A DNA stretch of 64,000 bases from Hyphomonas sp. CY54-11-8. Lineage in GTDB: Bacteria > Pseudomonadota > Alphaproteobacteria > Caulobacterales > Hyphomonadaceae. Positions 1 to 8,745 of this stretch are shown piece after piece (within the stretch, counting starts at the first letter, position 1; the number at the start of each line of letters is the position of its first letter). The position numbers and the translations under genes are program-made. Where the stretch lies: positions 19,435 to 83,434 of the forward strand of contig NZ_AWFD01000008.1 in the NCBI RefSeq assembly GCF_000682735.1, in the 5' to 3' direction. Under the pieces are notes generated by a model that worked only from the letters and a program-made list of their open reading frames with translations, did no database searches and had not been told where the DNA came from.

Positions 1-107
1 CTCGATGGGATGTTGGCTTGATTGTTTCAGGGAAGGTACACGCTGATGGCTGGACGAGCGTGTAAAGAAAATGACACTAAAAAAATATGCGAGCATTCGG
101 GATTGGC

Positions 108-791
108 TCAGTCGATGGCGACGGCCACAGCTTGAAGCGATTGAGGGGACAAGATGAGCCACTCATCATTGTCACGCTCAAGGATCCCGCTGTCCCTGAA
201 ATACTGAATTTCCTTATGGATGGTTTGTCTAGAGACGCCGAGGATGGCGGAGATTTCCTTGATAGTGATTGGTGCGGTGATACGGCGGGCTGATCCTTCA
301 GTGCCTTCCGAACAATAGGTCAGCAAGTTATTGAACAGGACGCCAATCTGGTTGCGGATGGGCGAGGCAGCGACAGTCACGCGAAACGAAAGCATACTGG
401 TAATGACATTGGAAAACTTCCTGCACAGGAGGTCCGGTATCTCAGGATGCTTCTCGTAAAGCCGCATAAATGTATCTCGGTCGATCGCCGCGACTGCGCA
501 GGATGTGGCGGCGACCGTTACATGATTGTTGCAGCGGTCGGAGATAACGGCAGTTTCACTGAAGCAATTGCCGGGCCGGTACAGTACGAGGATGGCCTGG
601 CTGCCGTCAGGTGTATCCACATACACTTTTGCGTACCCGGTTCGCAGCTGATGAATTCGACGTGCTCTTTCCCCGGGTTGAGTGATCACGTCACCGCGCT
701 CGAAATTCATGATCTTCATCGCCTGAAGTAATTCATGTCGGGCGTGGTCGGGTAGGGCCGCGATCCAGTTCTGATCGGAGACGATGCGCAC
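108..791 (-). CDS. Crp/Fnr-family transcriptional regulator
   Basis: A 227-residue DNA-binding regulator of the CRP/FNR superfamily. Residues about 10-125 form the cyclic-nucleotide-binding-type beta-roll (turns such as PGERARR and GNCFSE are visible). A dimerisation helix follows, then a winged helix-turn-helix at about 150-220 whose recognition element reads TIKEISAILGVSRQTIHKE. The N-terminal cysteine cluster of FNR is absent, so a 4Fe-4S oxygen sensor is unlikely; the ligand is unknown. The start is GTG at 791, with GAGGAG about 11 nt upstream; no in-frame ATG lies nearby. The gene diverges from the AtuA-like operon across a 329-bp spacer with two palindromes, so it may control that operon and itself (inference). 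It sits in the AT-richer island-like segment. Confidence 0.9.
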   Translation of the reverse strand: MRIVSDQNWIAALPDHARHELLQAMKIMNFERGDVITQPGERARRIHQLRTGYAKVYVDTPDGSQAILVLYRPGNCFSETAVISDRCNNHVTVAATSCAVAAIDRDTFMRLYEKHPEIPDLLCRKFSNVITSMLSFRVTVAASPIRNQIGVLFNNLLTYCSEGTEGSARRITAPITIKEISAILGVSRQTIHKEIQYFRDSGILERDNDEWLILSPQSLQAVAVAID

Positions 792-925
792 TGTCGAATG
801 GACTCCTCTAAGCGGCTTGGTGAAAGTCTATACGATCAACGATCAGAGAGGCCAGCAAGTTTGCCACAGATGAGTGGTGGCTTTCTGATCGCGCTGCGCT
901 CTCCGGGTCGAAGCAGATGTCTTTA

Positions 926-994
926 GTGTCAAGTTTCTGACACGGCGCCGCGGCGGGATCGGATACTATCCTGAAAAAGCTGATCACCGATCAG
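926..994. promoter_or_regulatory. Divergent promoter region with two palindromes
   Basis: The 329-bp gap 792-1120 between the Crp/Fnr gene and the AtuA-like gene has no gene. It holds a perfect 6-6-6 inverted repeat at 926-943 (GTGTCA, six bases, TGACAC) and a perfect inverted repeat at 980-994 (CTGATC-ACC-GATCAG). A relative of the second (GATCAACGATCAG) lies at 834-846, just upstream of the regulator's start. The 6-6-6 geometry matches the dyads bound by CRP-family dimers, so these are candidate operators for the adjacent regulator. The binding protein is inferred. Confidence 0.5.
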
Positions 995-1120
995 TCTAAA
1001 AAAGTCAGGGAGGATCATCAGCCCGGTCGGCCTTCCGGTCGGACTGACCAGTTGCTTCCCAATTTCGAAGAACCCGAGGTCCTTGTTTCAGACGGGCTTC
1101 TCAATTGGATTTGATAACAA

Positions 1121-2482
1121 ATGCAAAGCTGCAAAATTCTTGTGCCCACAGGTATGCTGGGGTCCGGCTGCCCTGAGGAAGCAATTGAGCGTGGCTTTTC
1201 GATGCGGCCCGATGCAGTCGCCGTCGACGCTGGGTCGACGGATTCTGGCCCGTATTTCCTTGCTACCACCCACTCAAAGATGACACGGGGAGCTGTGAGG
1301 AGAGACCTCGCGCAGATAATTCCGAGACAGCTTGATGCGGGCATTCCGCTGATTATCGGAAGCTGCGGATCAGCGGGTACCGATGCGGGGGTCGACTATG
1401 TGGCGGATATTTGCGGAGAAATACTGACTGAAATCGGGCGAACAGCAAAGATTGCCAAGATCTATTCTGAAATCCGGGCTACCGATCTGGTTGACCGGCT
1501 TGCGCGGGGCCAGGTCAGACCACTTCCTCCAAGTTTACCGCTCACCAAGGAGGAAATTGAGTCCTGTATCCGCATAGTGGGTTTGCAGGGGGCCGAGCCG
1601 ATGCAGAAGGCCATCAGGGACGGTGCTCAGATAATTCTCTGCGGTCGCGCAACAGATACCGCGGTACTTGCTTGCGTGCCTTTGATGAAAGGTTTGCCAA
1701 CTGGCGCGAGTTGGCATGCTGCCAAAATTGCGGAGTGCGGAAGTGTTTGTACGGAGCGTTTAAGGTTGGGTGGTGTCATGATTACTGTTACCTCTGCCGG
1801 ATTCGAAGTGGAACCACTGCACATCGACAATCGGTGCACGGTGGCGTCTGTTTCCGCGCACATGCTGTATGAAAATTCCGATCCTTTCCGGTTGATTGAG
1901 CCGGGCGTCATTCTTGACGCGTCCGGAGCGAAATATGAGCAGTTGGATCACCGCCGAGTTCGCGTTACCGGATCTTTCGCCGAAACCACAAGCTATACAA
2001 TTAAGCTCGAAGCCGCCCGTCTCGCCGGCTATCAGACCATGAGCTTTGTTTGCATCCGCGAGCCCAAGGTCCTTGAGAGATTCGATCAGTGGCTGTCCAG
2101 CCTCGAGGAGGTCTGCGCTAGCTGGATCCGGGACAATATGAATGTGTCCTCTCAAGAGTATGACATCGACTTTCGGCCATATGGCTGGAACGGCTTAGGT
2201 GGCAACTGGCCTCCAGGCTCGGGTGTTCCTTTCGAAGTCGGACTGATGGTGCTCGTGACGGCGGAGACTTCAGAACTTTCACTCCAGATCGCCAGGGCCT
2301 GCAATCCTGCGCTTCTTCACTGGTCCGGGGATCCCTCGGCACCCATGCCGAGCTTTGCGTTTCCCTATTCACCAGCGGAGACGCCAAGGGGGCCGGTCTA
2401 TGAATTTGCCATGAACCATGTCGTGACCGTCGATGACCCACTGGATTTGTTTCGCATGGAATACACAGAGGGCGGACAATGA
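1121..2482 (+). CDS. Acyclic terpene utilisation AtuA-like protein (DUF1446)
   Basis: A 453-residue protein of the AtuA/DUF1446 family. The conserved opening motif KILVPTGMLGSG is at residues 5-16, followed by the family's DAGSTDSGP segment (about 36-44) and GSCGSAGTDAGV (about 82-93). The family is named for the Pseudomonas citronellol/geraniol (atu) cluster, where its role is not enzymatically defined; no substrate can be assigned here. The stop overlaps the DUF4387 start by 4 nt (ATGA), so the two are translationally coupled. This two-part arrangement (AtuA core plus DUF4387 partner) recurs in other bacteria. The ribosome site before ATG 1121 is weak. GC is lower than in the DNA right of 4610. 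Confidence 0.85.
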   Translation: MQSCKILVPTGMLGSGCPEEAIERGFSMRPDAVAVDAGSTDSGPYFLATTHSKMTRGAVRRDLAQIIPRQLDAGIPLIIGSCGSAGTDAGVDYVADICGEILTEIGRTAKIAKIYSEIRATDLVDRLARGQVRPLPPSLPLTKEEIESCIRIVGLQGAEPMQKAIRDGAQIILCGRATDTAVLACVPLMKGLPTGASWHAAKIAECGSVCTERLRLGGVMITVTSAGFEVEPLHIDNRCTVASVSAHMLYENSDPFRLIEPGVILDASGAKYEQLDHRRVRVTGSFAETTSYTIKLEAARLAGYQTMSFVCIREPKVLERFDQWLSSLEEVCASWIRDNMNVSSQEYDIDFRPYGWNGLGGNWPPGSGVPFEVGLMVLVTAETSELSLQIARACNPALLHWSGDPSAPMPSFAFPYSPAETPRGPVYEFAMNHVVTVDDPLDLFRMEYTEGGQ

Positions 2483-2784
2483 CGACGCTTCGAGACATCG
2501 CGCGACATGTTAGGTCCAAGAATGCTGGTCCATTCTGGGTGACAGTAGACATATTCTTAGATGGAGATGCAGAATTCGAAAGGGTGTGCGGTGCGCCATG
2601 GCTGAACCCCAATTCCATATCTCAAATCTTTGGTGTCAATGCGTCATCTGTGAAGGTCTTCCCAATCCCTGAGCAAAATGTGCTCAAGATTTCATTTCCT
2701 CGGCGATATCCTCAAGGGGGGATCCACGATAGGGATCAACACAGCGGGCAACAATTCGTTTTGCTGCTTGGTCAGAAAGTCTGA
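2479..2784 (+). CDS. DUF4387 family protein, AtuA partner
   Basis: A 101-residue protein that fits the DUF4387 family, usually encoded directly after, or fused to, AtuA-like proteins. Visible family features are the N-terminal LRDIARHVRSKNAGPFW stretch (residues 4-20) and the later PRRYPQGG segment (about 74-81). It is soluble, with no signal peptide or membrane segment. Its start codon lies inside the AtuA-like gene's stop (4-nt overlap), and the transporter gene follows after 2 nt, so all three are one transcript. The biochemical function is unknown; it probably forms a complex with the AtuA-like protein (inference from the fixed gene pairing). Confidence 0.75.
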   Translation: MTTLRDIARHVRSKNAGPFWVTVDIFLDGDAEFERVCGAPWLNPNSISQIFGVNASSVKVFPIPEQNVLKISFPRRYPQGGIHDRDQHSGQQFVLLLGQKV

Positions 2785-2786
2785 AA

Positions 2787-4268
2787 ATGAGTCGTGTGAC
2801 GGATTCTGTGAAAGAGGCAGGTGCTCGCCCTCGTAAATTGTCGAGACTGACAGCAATTAGTTATGGCGCGGGTGCATCAGCAGACGGAATAAAAAGCACG
2901 GCCTACGGTACGTTCCTGCTTTTCTTTTACCAGCAACTATTGGGGGTGCCGGGCACGCTGGTGGGGTTGGCGCTAGGTCTTTCAATTATCGTCGATGCGA
3001 TCACCGACCCTCTAGTGGGGCAATTGTCCGACCGAACATCTACACGGTACGGCAGACGGCACCCTTATCTCGCCCTGGCCGCAGTTCCGCTGGCGGTCAC
3101 CTTTTTCTTCCTTTTTAATCCACCCAAGGGTCTCAGCGATTTCGGCTATTTCACTTGGCTATTGTTCTTTGCGGTTTCAGCAAGAATAGCGCTGACATTG
3201 TACGATATCCCGCATCTGGCGCTTGGGGCTGAAATGGCGCCAAGTTATGAACAAAGAACTGGGCTCTTTGCGGTCAGTTCCGGGTTCCGCGTTGTTGTGG
3301 GAGCGTTGACCACGTTCCTTGCCTACAAGTTTCTGTTTCCGACCACGGATCTATACGATCCTGGTTTGCTAAATCCCGATGGATATTTTTGGCTTGGCCT
3401 GGTCAGTGGCATAATGATGTTCCTGGCGATGGCGGTATGTTTCTTCGGAACACTCAATATCGTGCCATTGCTTCGCAAAACGGAGGGGGCGCTGAATGTC
3501 AATCTCATTTCAATATTTGGTGAGATGTTCAGGCTCTCGAAAAGCCCCTCATTTCGTGCGGTGTTTTTCGGTCTCTTCATCTATGTCATGGCCGTCAACA
3601 TGGATCAGAGCTATTCAGCATATATCGGTCTGCATTTCTGGAACCTGACGACAGAGTCGATGGCCTATATGCCACTGGCAAGTCTTGGCGGGGCCATAAC
3701 AGCGCTTGTTGTCGTTCGGCCCCTTGCCAAGCTTTTGGACAAAAAGCGTTTGCTTATCGCCACGACGCTTCTGTCCGTTGTCAATCTCAACATCTTTATT
3801 TGCGGTCGCTTGTTCTTCCCAAACCTCTTTCCCGCTAATGGAGATAGCATCATCGTCTGGATGGTAGGCCTGAATTATTTTCTGGTTGGCTTCATCGGGC
3901 TTACGATTTTGACAACCATCAATTCAATGTATGCCGACCTAGCCGACGAGCATGAGCTTTTGACCGGTAACAGGCGAGAAGCGACGCTGTACGCGACGCG
4001 TTCCTTTGCGAATAAGGGGGCAGCCGCTATCGGTGTGACTTTGAGCGGGATTGCACTAGAGATGATTTCGTTTCCCGAAGCTGCGAAAGTTGGGGCGGTA
4101 TCGGAGGGCGTAGTATGGAACCTTGGGCTCCTCTACGGTCCGATCATTTCAATTGTGTGGTTGCTCACAGTATGGCTCTACTCGAAATATCGAATAGACC
4201 GAAAATCTCACCAAGATATATGCGATCAGATCGCCGCTCGAACACAGGGCGTAGGGGCGAAAGCCTGA
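2787..4268 (+). CDS. MFS transporter, GPH cation-symporter type
   Basis: A 493-residue inner-membrane protein with about 12 hydrophobic segments. It carries the glycoside-pentoside-hexuronide (GPH) symporter signature after the second helix: residues about 70-95 read DAITDPLVGQLSDRTSTRYG, then RRHPY. GPH carriers import sugars and related compounds with H+ or Na+; some members serve other organic substrates. It follows the DUF4387 gene by 2 nt in the same operon, so it probably imports the compound handled by the AtuA-like/DUF4387 pair (inference). It is the last gene before the tRNA-fragment border at 4561. AT-rich composition and codon use (many TTT, ATT and AAA codons) differ from genes right of 4610. 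Confidence 0.85.
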   Translation: MSRVTDSVKEAGARPRKLSRLTAISYGAGASADGIKSTAYGTFLLFFYQQLLGVPGTLVGLALGLSIIVDAITDPLVGQLSDRTSTRYGRRHPYLALAAVPLAVTFFFLFNPPKGLSDFGYFTWLLFFAVSARIALTLYDIPHLALGAEMAPSYEQRTGLFAVSSGFRVVVGALTTFLAYKFLFPTTDLYDPGLLNPDGYFWLGLVSGIMMFLAMAVCFFGTLNIVPLLRKTEGALNVNLISIFGEMFRLSKSPSFRAVFFGLFIYVMAVNMDQSYSAYIGLHFWNLTTESMAYMPLASLGGAITALVVVRPLAKLLDKKRLLIATTLLSVVNLNIFICGRLFFPNLFPANGDSIIVWMVGLNYFLVGFIGLTILTTINSMYADLADEHELLTGNRREATLYATRSFANKGAAAIGVTLSGIALEMISFPEAAKVGAVSEGVVWNLGLLYGPIISIVWLLTVWLYSKYRIDRKSHQDICDQIAARTQGVGAKA

Positions 4269-4560
4269 ATTGAGGCGGCCGAAGTGAGGGTGCTGGATGG
4301 GAGGGGCTGATCTCCAACATTCCTGTGGGTACAGCTTCCTGACGGCCGTTTGGGAAATGGGGTGCGGGTTCCTGAAGCGGCATGAGCCTTGCGAAATCGA
4401 GCGAAAAGTGAGCGATCCTTGTACAGTTCATAAGCTCGCTTCGTGGTAACCACGGTAACTTTTTTGAGCTTGACCCAGCAAAGTGTATCAATTGGAGACA
4501 TAATAGGGTCGGTTTTTATTGGCTTTTTTCAAAATCCAACAATGCCTAGCACCCCCTGAT
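4269..4560. other. Gene-free stretch at the island end
   Basis: No convincing gene is visible between the transporter stop and the tRNA fragment. Open frames on the minus strand at 4165-4491 and 4226-4501 show no recognisable domain and overlap each other. The segment is still AT-rich, especially 4490-4545 with T-runs. It joins the tRNA fragment at 4561 without any D-arm-like sequence. Confidence 0.5.
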
Positions 4561-4610
4561 TCCGATTCCTAATCTGTAGGTCGTGAGTTCGAATCTCGCC
4601 GGGATCGCCA
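4561..4610 (+). repeat. 3' tRNA fragment, probable attachment site (att)
   Basis: The 3' part of a tRNA gene with no matching 5' half. It contains an anticodon-loop-like TTCCTAA (4566-4572, implied anticodon CCT, Arg), the 3' anticodon stem TCTGT, variable loop AGGTC, a complete T arm (GTGAG-TTCGAAT-CTCGC, 4583-4599), the 3' acceptor strand CGGGATC, discriminator G and encoded CCA (4608-4610). The upstream 30 bases lack a D arm and the expected 5' acceptor strand GATCCCG. Such a fragment is the duplicate left at the distal end of an element that integrated into a tRNA 3' end; the intact tRNA would lie left of the window. Composition also changes across this point. Confidence 0.7.
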
Positions 4611-4646
4611 CTTTCCAGACCCAGCGCGAGTGAGGTGGAGGTGGCC

Positions 4647-6461
4647 TTAGTAGCCGAGGGCGAGGCCGTCCTTGCGCATTTCGCTGGCCGCGCCGTAGCT
4701 TTCGCCTGTGAACATGGTGGCCTGATAGCCGCCGAAGCCGCCATCGGTGCCGCCAACGGTCCAGCCCATCTTGGCGAGCAGCGCCTTCGTCGTTTCCGGT
4801 ACGCCGGTTTCGAGCTTCAGCGTGCCGAGGCCGGGTGTGTAGACGCCGGTTGGCTCGGACGAGCCGTCATGGCGCCAGCGCGGGCAATCGCCGGCCGCCT
4901 GAAGGTCGAGGTCATAGTCGACCATGTTGAGGATGATCTGGGTCTGCCCCTGCGGCTGCATCCCACCGCCCATGACGCCGAACGCCAGCCATGGCACGCC
5001 ATTCTTCGTGGCAAAGCCCGGAATGATCGTGTGGAAAGGGCGTTTGCGCGGGGCATACAGGTTCGGCGAGCCTTCCTGCAGGCTGAAGCCCGCGCCACGG
5101 TTCTGGAAGCTGAAGCCCAGCCTGTCGGGCATCAGGCCGGAGCCCATGCCTGCATAGTTGGATTGGATCAGGCTGACCATCATGCCGCTTGAGTCGCTGA
5201 CCGTCAGATAGGTCGTGCCGCCCTGGTTCGGGGCATCGCCCGGGAAGGCGCGATCCATCGGCCGGTCCGGCCGGATGAGGGACGCACGCTGCATGCCGTA
5301 GGAATCCGAAAGCAGCATGTCCATCGGGATTTCGGCGAAGTCCGGATCGGCGAACCAGCGAGCCCGGTCTTCGAAGGCGAGCCGCTTGGCTTCAGCCTGG
5401 AGATGGATCGACAGGGCCGACATGAGGCCGGCATCGCGCATGTCGAAATTTTTCAGGATAGAGAGCATCTGGAGCGTGGTTGGTCCCTGGCTGTTCGGCG
5501 GCATGCCGTAGACCGTGACACCGGAGCGGTAGTCGACCTCGTTCGGCTCCACCCATCTGGCGTGCTGGGCGGCGAGGTCCTCGCGTGTCATCCAGCCGCC
5601 GATGCGCCTGAAATAAGCTTCGATCGTGTCGGCGATCGGGCCGTCATAGTAGGCGTCCCGGCCACCTTCACCGATCATGCGCAGGGTGCGGGCAAGGTCA
5701 GGGTTGCGGACGATTTCGCCTGCTTTCGGCGTGCGCCCGCGTGTGTAGTAGACGGCTTTGATATTTTCGATTTCCTCGATGCCGGAATTCGGACGCATGA
5801 AACCGGCCATGTCGCTTTTCATCCGGTCCGCGATCATCAGCCCGATCGGCATGCCTTCTTCGGCGACGTCTGCGGCAGGCTGCATCAGGTCTTTCCAGGG
5901 CAGTTTCCCGTAGCGCTGGTGCATGGTCCACCAGGCATCGACGGCGCCCGGCACGGTCACCGCTGCAGCGCCGTGGAAGGGGACGCGTCCGCGCGGAGAC
6001 TTCGCCCGCAGCGTATCGAGCGACAGGCCAGCCGGCGAATGCCCGGACCCGTTGAGCCCCACGACCTTGCCGAGCGCCGGATCCCACATGAGGCAGAAGG
6101 CATCACCGCCAATGCCGTTCGCCGTCGGCTCGACCACGCCAAGTGTTGCGTTGGCAGCGATGGCGGCGTCGACCGCCGAGCCGCCCTTGCGGAGAATGTC
6201 GATGGCCACCAACGTCGCGCGCGGATGCGAGGTCGCCGCTACGCCATTCATGCCCCAGACGACGGAGCGGGAGGCAAAGGGCGAGCCTGCCAGACGGTCG
6301 CCCGAATAGATCGTATCGCTGAGCGGTGTGGGCGTATGTTCCGGCGGCGGTGCGGGCGGAGCTGCTGGCAGCGCTGCTGCAGAACTGGGTTGGGAGGCAC
6401 ACGCCGAAAGCGCCAAAGCCGCCGAGGCCGGCCCGGTGAGGAGGAATTGTCTGCGTTTCAT
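4647..6461 (-). CDS. ggt: Gamma-glutamyltransferase (Tat-type lipoprotein)
   Basis: A 604-residue gamma-glutamyltransferase (peptidase family T3), which cleaves or transfers the gamma-glutamyl group of glutathione and related peptides. The N-terminus MKRRQFLLTGPASAALALSA has a twin-arginine-like motif and a lipobox (LSAC), so export and lipid anchoring on the periplasmic side are likely. The large-subunit core GGSAVDAAIAANATLGVVEP is typical. The processing site and nucleophile lie in GGTTYLTV, first Thr about residue 416, which becomes the N-terminus of the small subunit; the later SNYAGMGSG matches the family's glycine-rich substrate loop. Length is normal. It is the first gene right of the tRNA fragment. 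A second GGT is at 54366-56183. Confidence 0.93.
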   Translation of the reverse strand: MKRRQFLLTGPASAALALSACASQPSSAAALPAAPPAPPPEHTPTPLSDTIYSGDRLAGSPFASRSVVWGMNGVAATSHPRATLVAIDILRKGGSAVDAAIAANATLGVVEPTANGIGGDAFCLMWDPALGKVVGLNGSGHSPAGLSLDTLRAKSPRGRVPFHGAAAVTVPGAVDAWWTMHQRYGKLPWKDLMQPAADVAEEGMPIGLMIADRMKSDMAGFMRPNSGIEEIENIKAVYYTRGRTPKAGEIVRNPDLARTLRMIGEGGRDAYYDGPIADTIEAYFRRIGGWMTREDLAAQHARWVEPNEVDYRSGVTVYGMPPNSQGPTTLQMLSILKNFDMRDAGLMSALSIHLQAEAKRLAFEDRARWFADPDFAEIPMDMLLSDSYGMQRASLIRPDRPMDRAFPGDAPNQGGTTYLTVSDSSGMMVSLIQSNYAGMGSGLMPDRLGFSFQNRGAGFSLQEGSPNLYAPRKRPFHTIIPGFATKNGVPWLAFGVMGGGMQPQGQTQIILNMVDYDLDLQAAGDCPRWRHDGSSEPTGVYTPGLGTLKLETGVPETTKALLAKMGWTVGGTDGGFGGYQATMFTGESYGAASEMRKDGLALGY

Positions 6462-6681
6462 AATGAGGTCTTCAACAGGGGGGAGGGTGAGGGGAAGGCC
6501 CCGACCTCAATGCGCCTCGCGAAGAAGCTCAAGCAGAAGCGGCAATCCTTGTGAGCCGAGTTTCAGATTGCCCGATTGTTGTTGTCCGCCGGACAGCTCC
6601 GCCAATATATGTGGCACCCGTTCCGGCCAGACATCGCAAGCGGCTTGTCCGGCGGCGCGTGGGGATTGCAGGCTTTCTTAG

Positions 6682-7104
6682 TCAGCGCGCAAACAGTTGT
6701 GAAAGATCCTGAAACGCCTTCATCTCAATCGCGTTTCCGGAAGGATCACGGAAGAACATGGTGGCTTGTTCGCCAGCCTGTCCCTTGAAGCGGACATAGG
6801 GTTCGATGACGAAGTCGGTGCCAGCTGCGGTGAGCTTGTCGGCCAGTTCCTGCCAGTCGGACATTTCCAGCACGACGCCGAAATGCGGCACCGGTACATC
6901 GTGGCCATCGACGCTGTTACCCGGATCGCCGGTCTTGGCGGAGTCCGGAACCAGATGGGCGACGAGCTGGTGGCCGAAGAAATCGAAGTCGATCCATTCC
7001 GGCGCGCTGCGACCTTCCGGACATCCCAGCAGTTCGCCATAGAACTCCCGCGCGGTGTCCAGATCGTGCACGGGAAACGCCAAATGAAATGGTCGAAGCG
7101 ACAT
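6682..7104 (-). CDS. VOC-family (glyoxalase/dioxygenase-fold) protein
   Basis: A 140-residue single-module vicinal-oxygen-chelate protein. The start at 7104 ([10 protein letters not shown]) is preferred over an in-frame start 42 nt upstream because GGAGGTGTC directly precedes it. The paired beta-alpha-beta-beta-beta pattern is visible: [20 protein letters not shown] near the N-terminus and [15 protein letters not shown] near the C-terminus. The conserved His of the first half and Glu of the last strand (IEMK) are candidate metal ligands. The substrate cannot be read from the sequence; members include glyoxalase I, extradiol dioxygenases and antibiotic-binding proteins. It appears to stand alone, with gaps on both sides. 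Confidence 0.85.
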   Translation of the reverse strand: MSLRPFHLAFPVHDLDTAREFYGELLGCPEGRSAPEWIDFDFFGHQLVAHLVPDSAKTGDPGNSVDGHDVPVPHFGVVLEMSDWQELADKLTAAGTDFVIEPYVRFKGQAGEQATMFFRDPSGNAIEMKAFQDLSQLFAR

Positions 7105-7250
7105 GACACCTCCAAACGTCTTGGTTGCCCGACTTATGTCGCACACAAGCGCGCATGCCTAGCGGTCATTCGCGCTGGCGTGCACCCGGAGATGTGCCTG
7201 CTTGCAATCTGTGCAGCTCAGCGCCAGCGACTCGATTGAGCCGACGAGCG

Positions 7251-8735
7251 CTACTCTGCAGGTGCGTGCCGCGTGCGCGGGCGTCCTGATCGGGAGTTCC
7301 TTGTGCTTGCGGCCAGCAGGACAGCAATCACCATAGCGCAGACCGTAACAGGTATAAGGCTCGCCTGACCGAGTGCGTCGGAATGTCGGATCGCGTGGAC
7401 AAAGGTGCCAATGACCAGCAGGATTGCGCCCGCCAGTTTCATCACACGCCGGCAGCGGGGCGCGTCTCCGATGAACAGGCAAGCCGTCACGATCGCCGTC
7501 AGCGGGAACCAGAACAGGGCCACCAGGCCGGCACCTTCGGTGACACCGCTGACCGAGGCCAGCAGGGTGAGGGCGAGTGCAGCGGGCGTACCCCAGACAA
7601 TTCCGACCCATCCGGCCTCAAGCCGCGGCGCTGCCCGGCCCTGCGACTGCCGGCGGACAAAGTAAATGTTCAAGCCGCTGGCGATGATCGTGCAAAGCGC
7701 GAGCCCGAACAGGAAGTAGGCAATCTTGACGGGCAGCCCGCCCCAGTTTCCGAAATGGACATTGTAAACGGAGCCGGAAATCTGCTGGCCAACTGTACCG
7801 TCCGAAAGACCTGTGTTTCCGAGATACTGCCCGTCGGCGTTGAAATTATAATAGTCTCCGAAGATCAGGCGGTCTGGATGACTGGCAATGACGGAGGCGT
7901 GCTGTCCGGCTGTACCCGGATCATGGAGGATGAAATAGGTGGGCGAGATGTCCGGATAGGTCTCTGCCATATAGGCGAGGGGGGCAGCAATCTCGGCCAG
8001 CTCTGTCGATGCTTCATTCACGGCGGGGTCTTCTCCAAAGACGGGGCCGAAAACTTTTGATGTGTCATTGTCAAAACTGACAGCCGCAATGGCGAAGGCC
8101 AGGACGCTCGACAGGCCAAGGATGGCTCCGGTCAGGGCGTTGGAAATGTGGAAAGGCGCTGTCCAGACACTTAGCCGGTTATGAAGGTCAGCCAGACCGA
8201 CGCGGTCCGCGCTGCGGCGCAGGGCGAATGCATCCCGGAAGATGCGTGGATGGGCCAGAAAGCCGGACAGGGACAGCGCGATCAGGAATGCACCCAGAGC
8301 CCCAACCACCGTCAGGCCCAGTATGTGAGGCAGGTGCAGGTAATAGTGCAGGTCCAACAGAAACTGCGTCCACGGAAAATGTTCTCGCCCGGCAACATCA
8401 CCATCAGCGGTGACGAAAAAGGCCTGCGTATCTGTGGTGATGACCGTTCGGGGGAGGTCTGGCCGGGGGAAGTTGATGTAAAGGTGCGTGGTCGCCGGGT
8501 CTTCGTTTTCGAATACTGTCCGGGCAGCCTTTGCTGCTGCGTCGGGAGAGATCGTCGTCATCTCAGGCGCGACCGGCTGTTCCCAGCGCTGGAATTCCCG
8601 ATTGAAGACAGACAGCGTGCCCGTCACTGCCAGGATGTAGATAAGGCCGCCAAGCGCCAGTCCCAGGATAGAGTGCGCGGCAAGAGACCGGGCCACCCGG
8701 ACGGTGGAGGATTTGGGCCAGAGAGTCTTTACCAT
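7251..8735 (-). CDS. PepSY-associated TM protein (iron-uptake operon)
   Basis: A 494-residue inner-membrane protein of the PepSY-associated TM helix family (PiuB-like). The first membrane segment follows RSLAAHSILGLALGGLIYIL, and a periplasmic domain lies between membrane spans (DLHYYLHLPHILG begins the next). The start at 8735 (MVKTLWPKSS) is chosen because GAGGAAATC precedes it; the frame stays open 35 codons upstream. Such proteins often accompany TonB-dependent siderophore receptors and are thought to act in reductive iron release or inner-membrane steps. Here it is the last gene of a three-gene minus-strand set with a TonB receptor and a small membrane protein, spaced 10 and 3 nt apart, under a Fur-type box. 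Confidence 0.88.
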   Translation of the reverse strand: MVKTLWPKSSTVRVARSLAAHSILGLALGGLIYILAVTGTLSVFNREFQRWEQPVAPEMTTISPDAAAKAARTVFENEDPATTHLYINFPRPDLPRTVITTDTQAFFVTADGDVAGREHFPWTQFLLDLHYYLHLPHILGLTVVGALGAFLIALSLSGFLAHPRIFRDAFALRRSADRVGLADLHNRLSVWTAPFHISNALTGAILGLSSVLAFAIAAVSFDNDTSKVFGPVFGEDPAVNEASTELAEIAAPLAYMAETYPDISPTYFILHDPGTAGQHASVIASHPDRLIFGDYYNFNADGQYLGNTGLSDGTVGQQISGSVYNVHFGNWGGLPVKIAYFLFGLALCTIIASGLNIYFVRRQSQGRAAPRLEAGWVGIVWGTPAALALTLLASVSGVTEGAGLVALFWFPLTAIVTACLFIGDAPRCRRVMKLAGAILLVIGTFVHAIRHSDALGQASLIPVTVCAMVIAVLLAASTRNSRSGRPRTRHAPAE

Positions 8736-8745
8736 GATTTCCTCT

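Noticed and set aside
1..63. Possible C-terminus of a gene ending at TAA near 61-63
   Set aside because: About 20 plausible residues are visible in one frame, but this is too short to support a call.
4536..4610. Complete tRNA gene
   Set aside because: The 5' acceptor strand and D arm are absent, so only the 3' half can be supported.
4529..4756. Minus-strand frame containing GEIRTHDLQIRNR
   Set aside because: This is the translation of the tRNA fragment in the wrong strand, a well-known spurious pattern.
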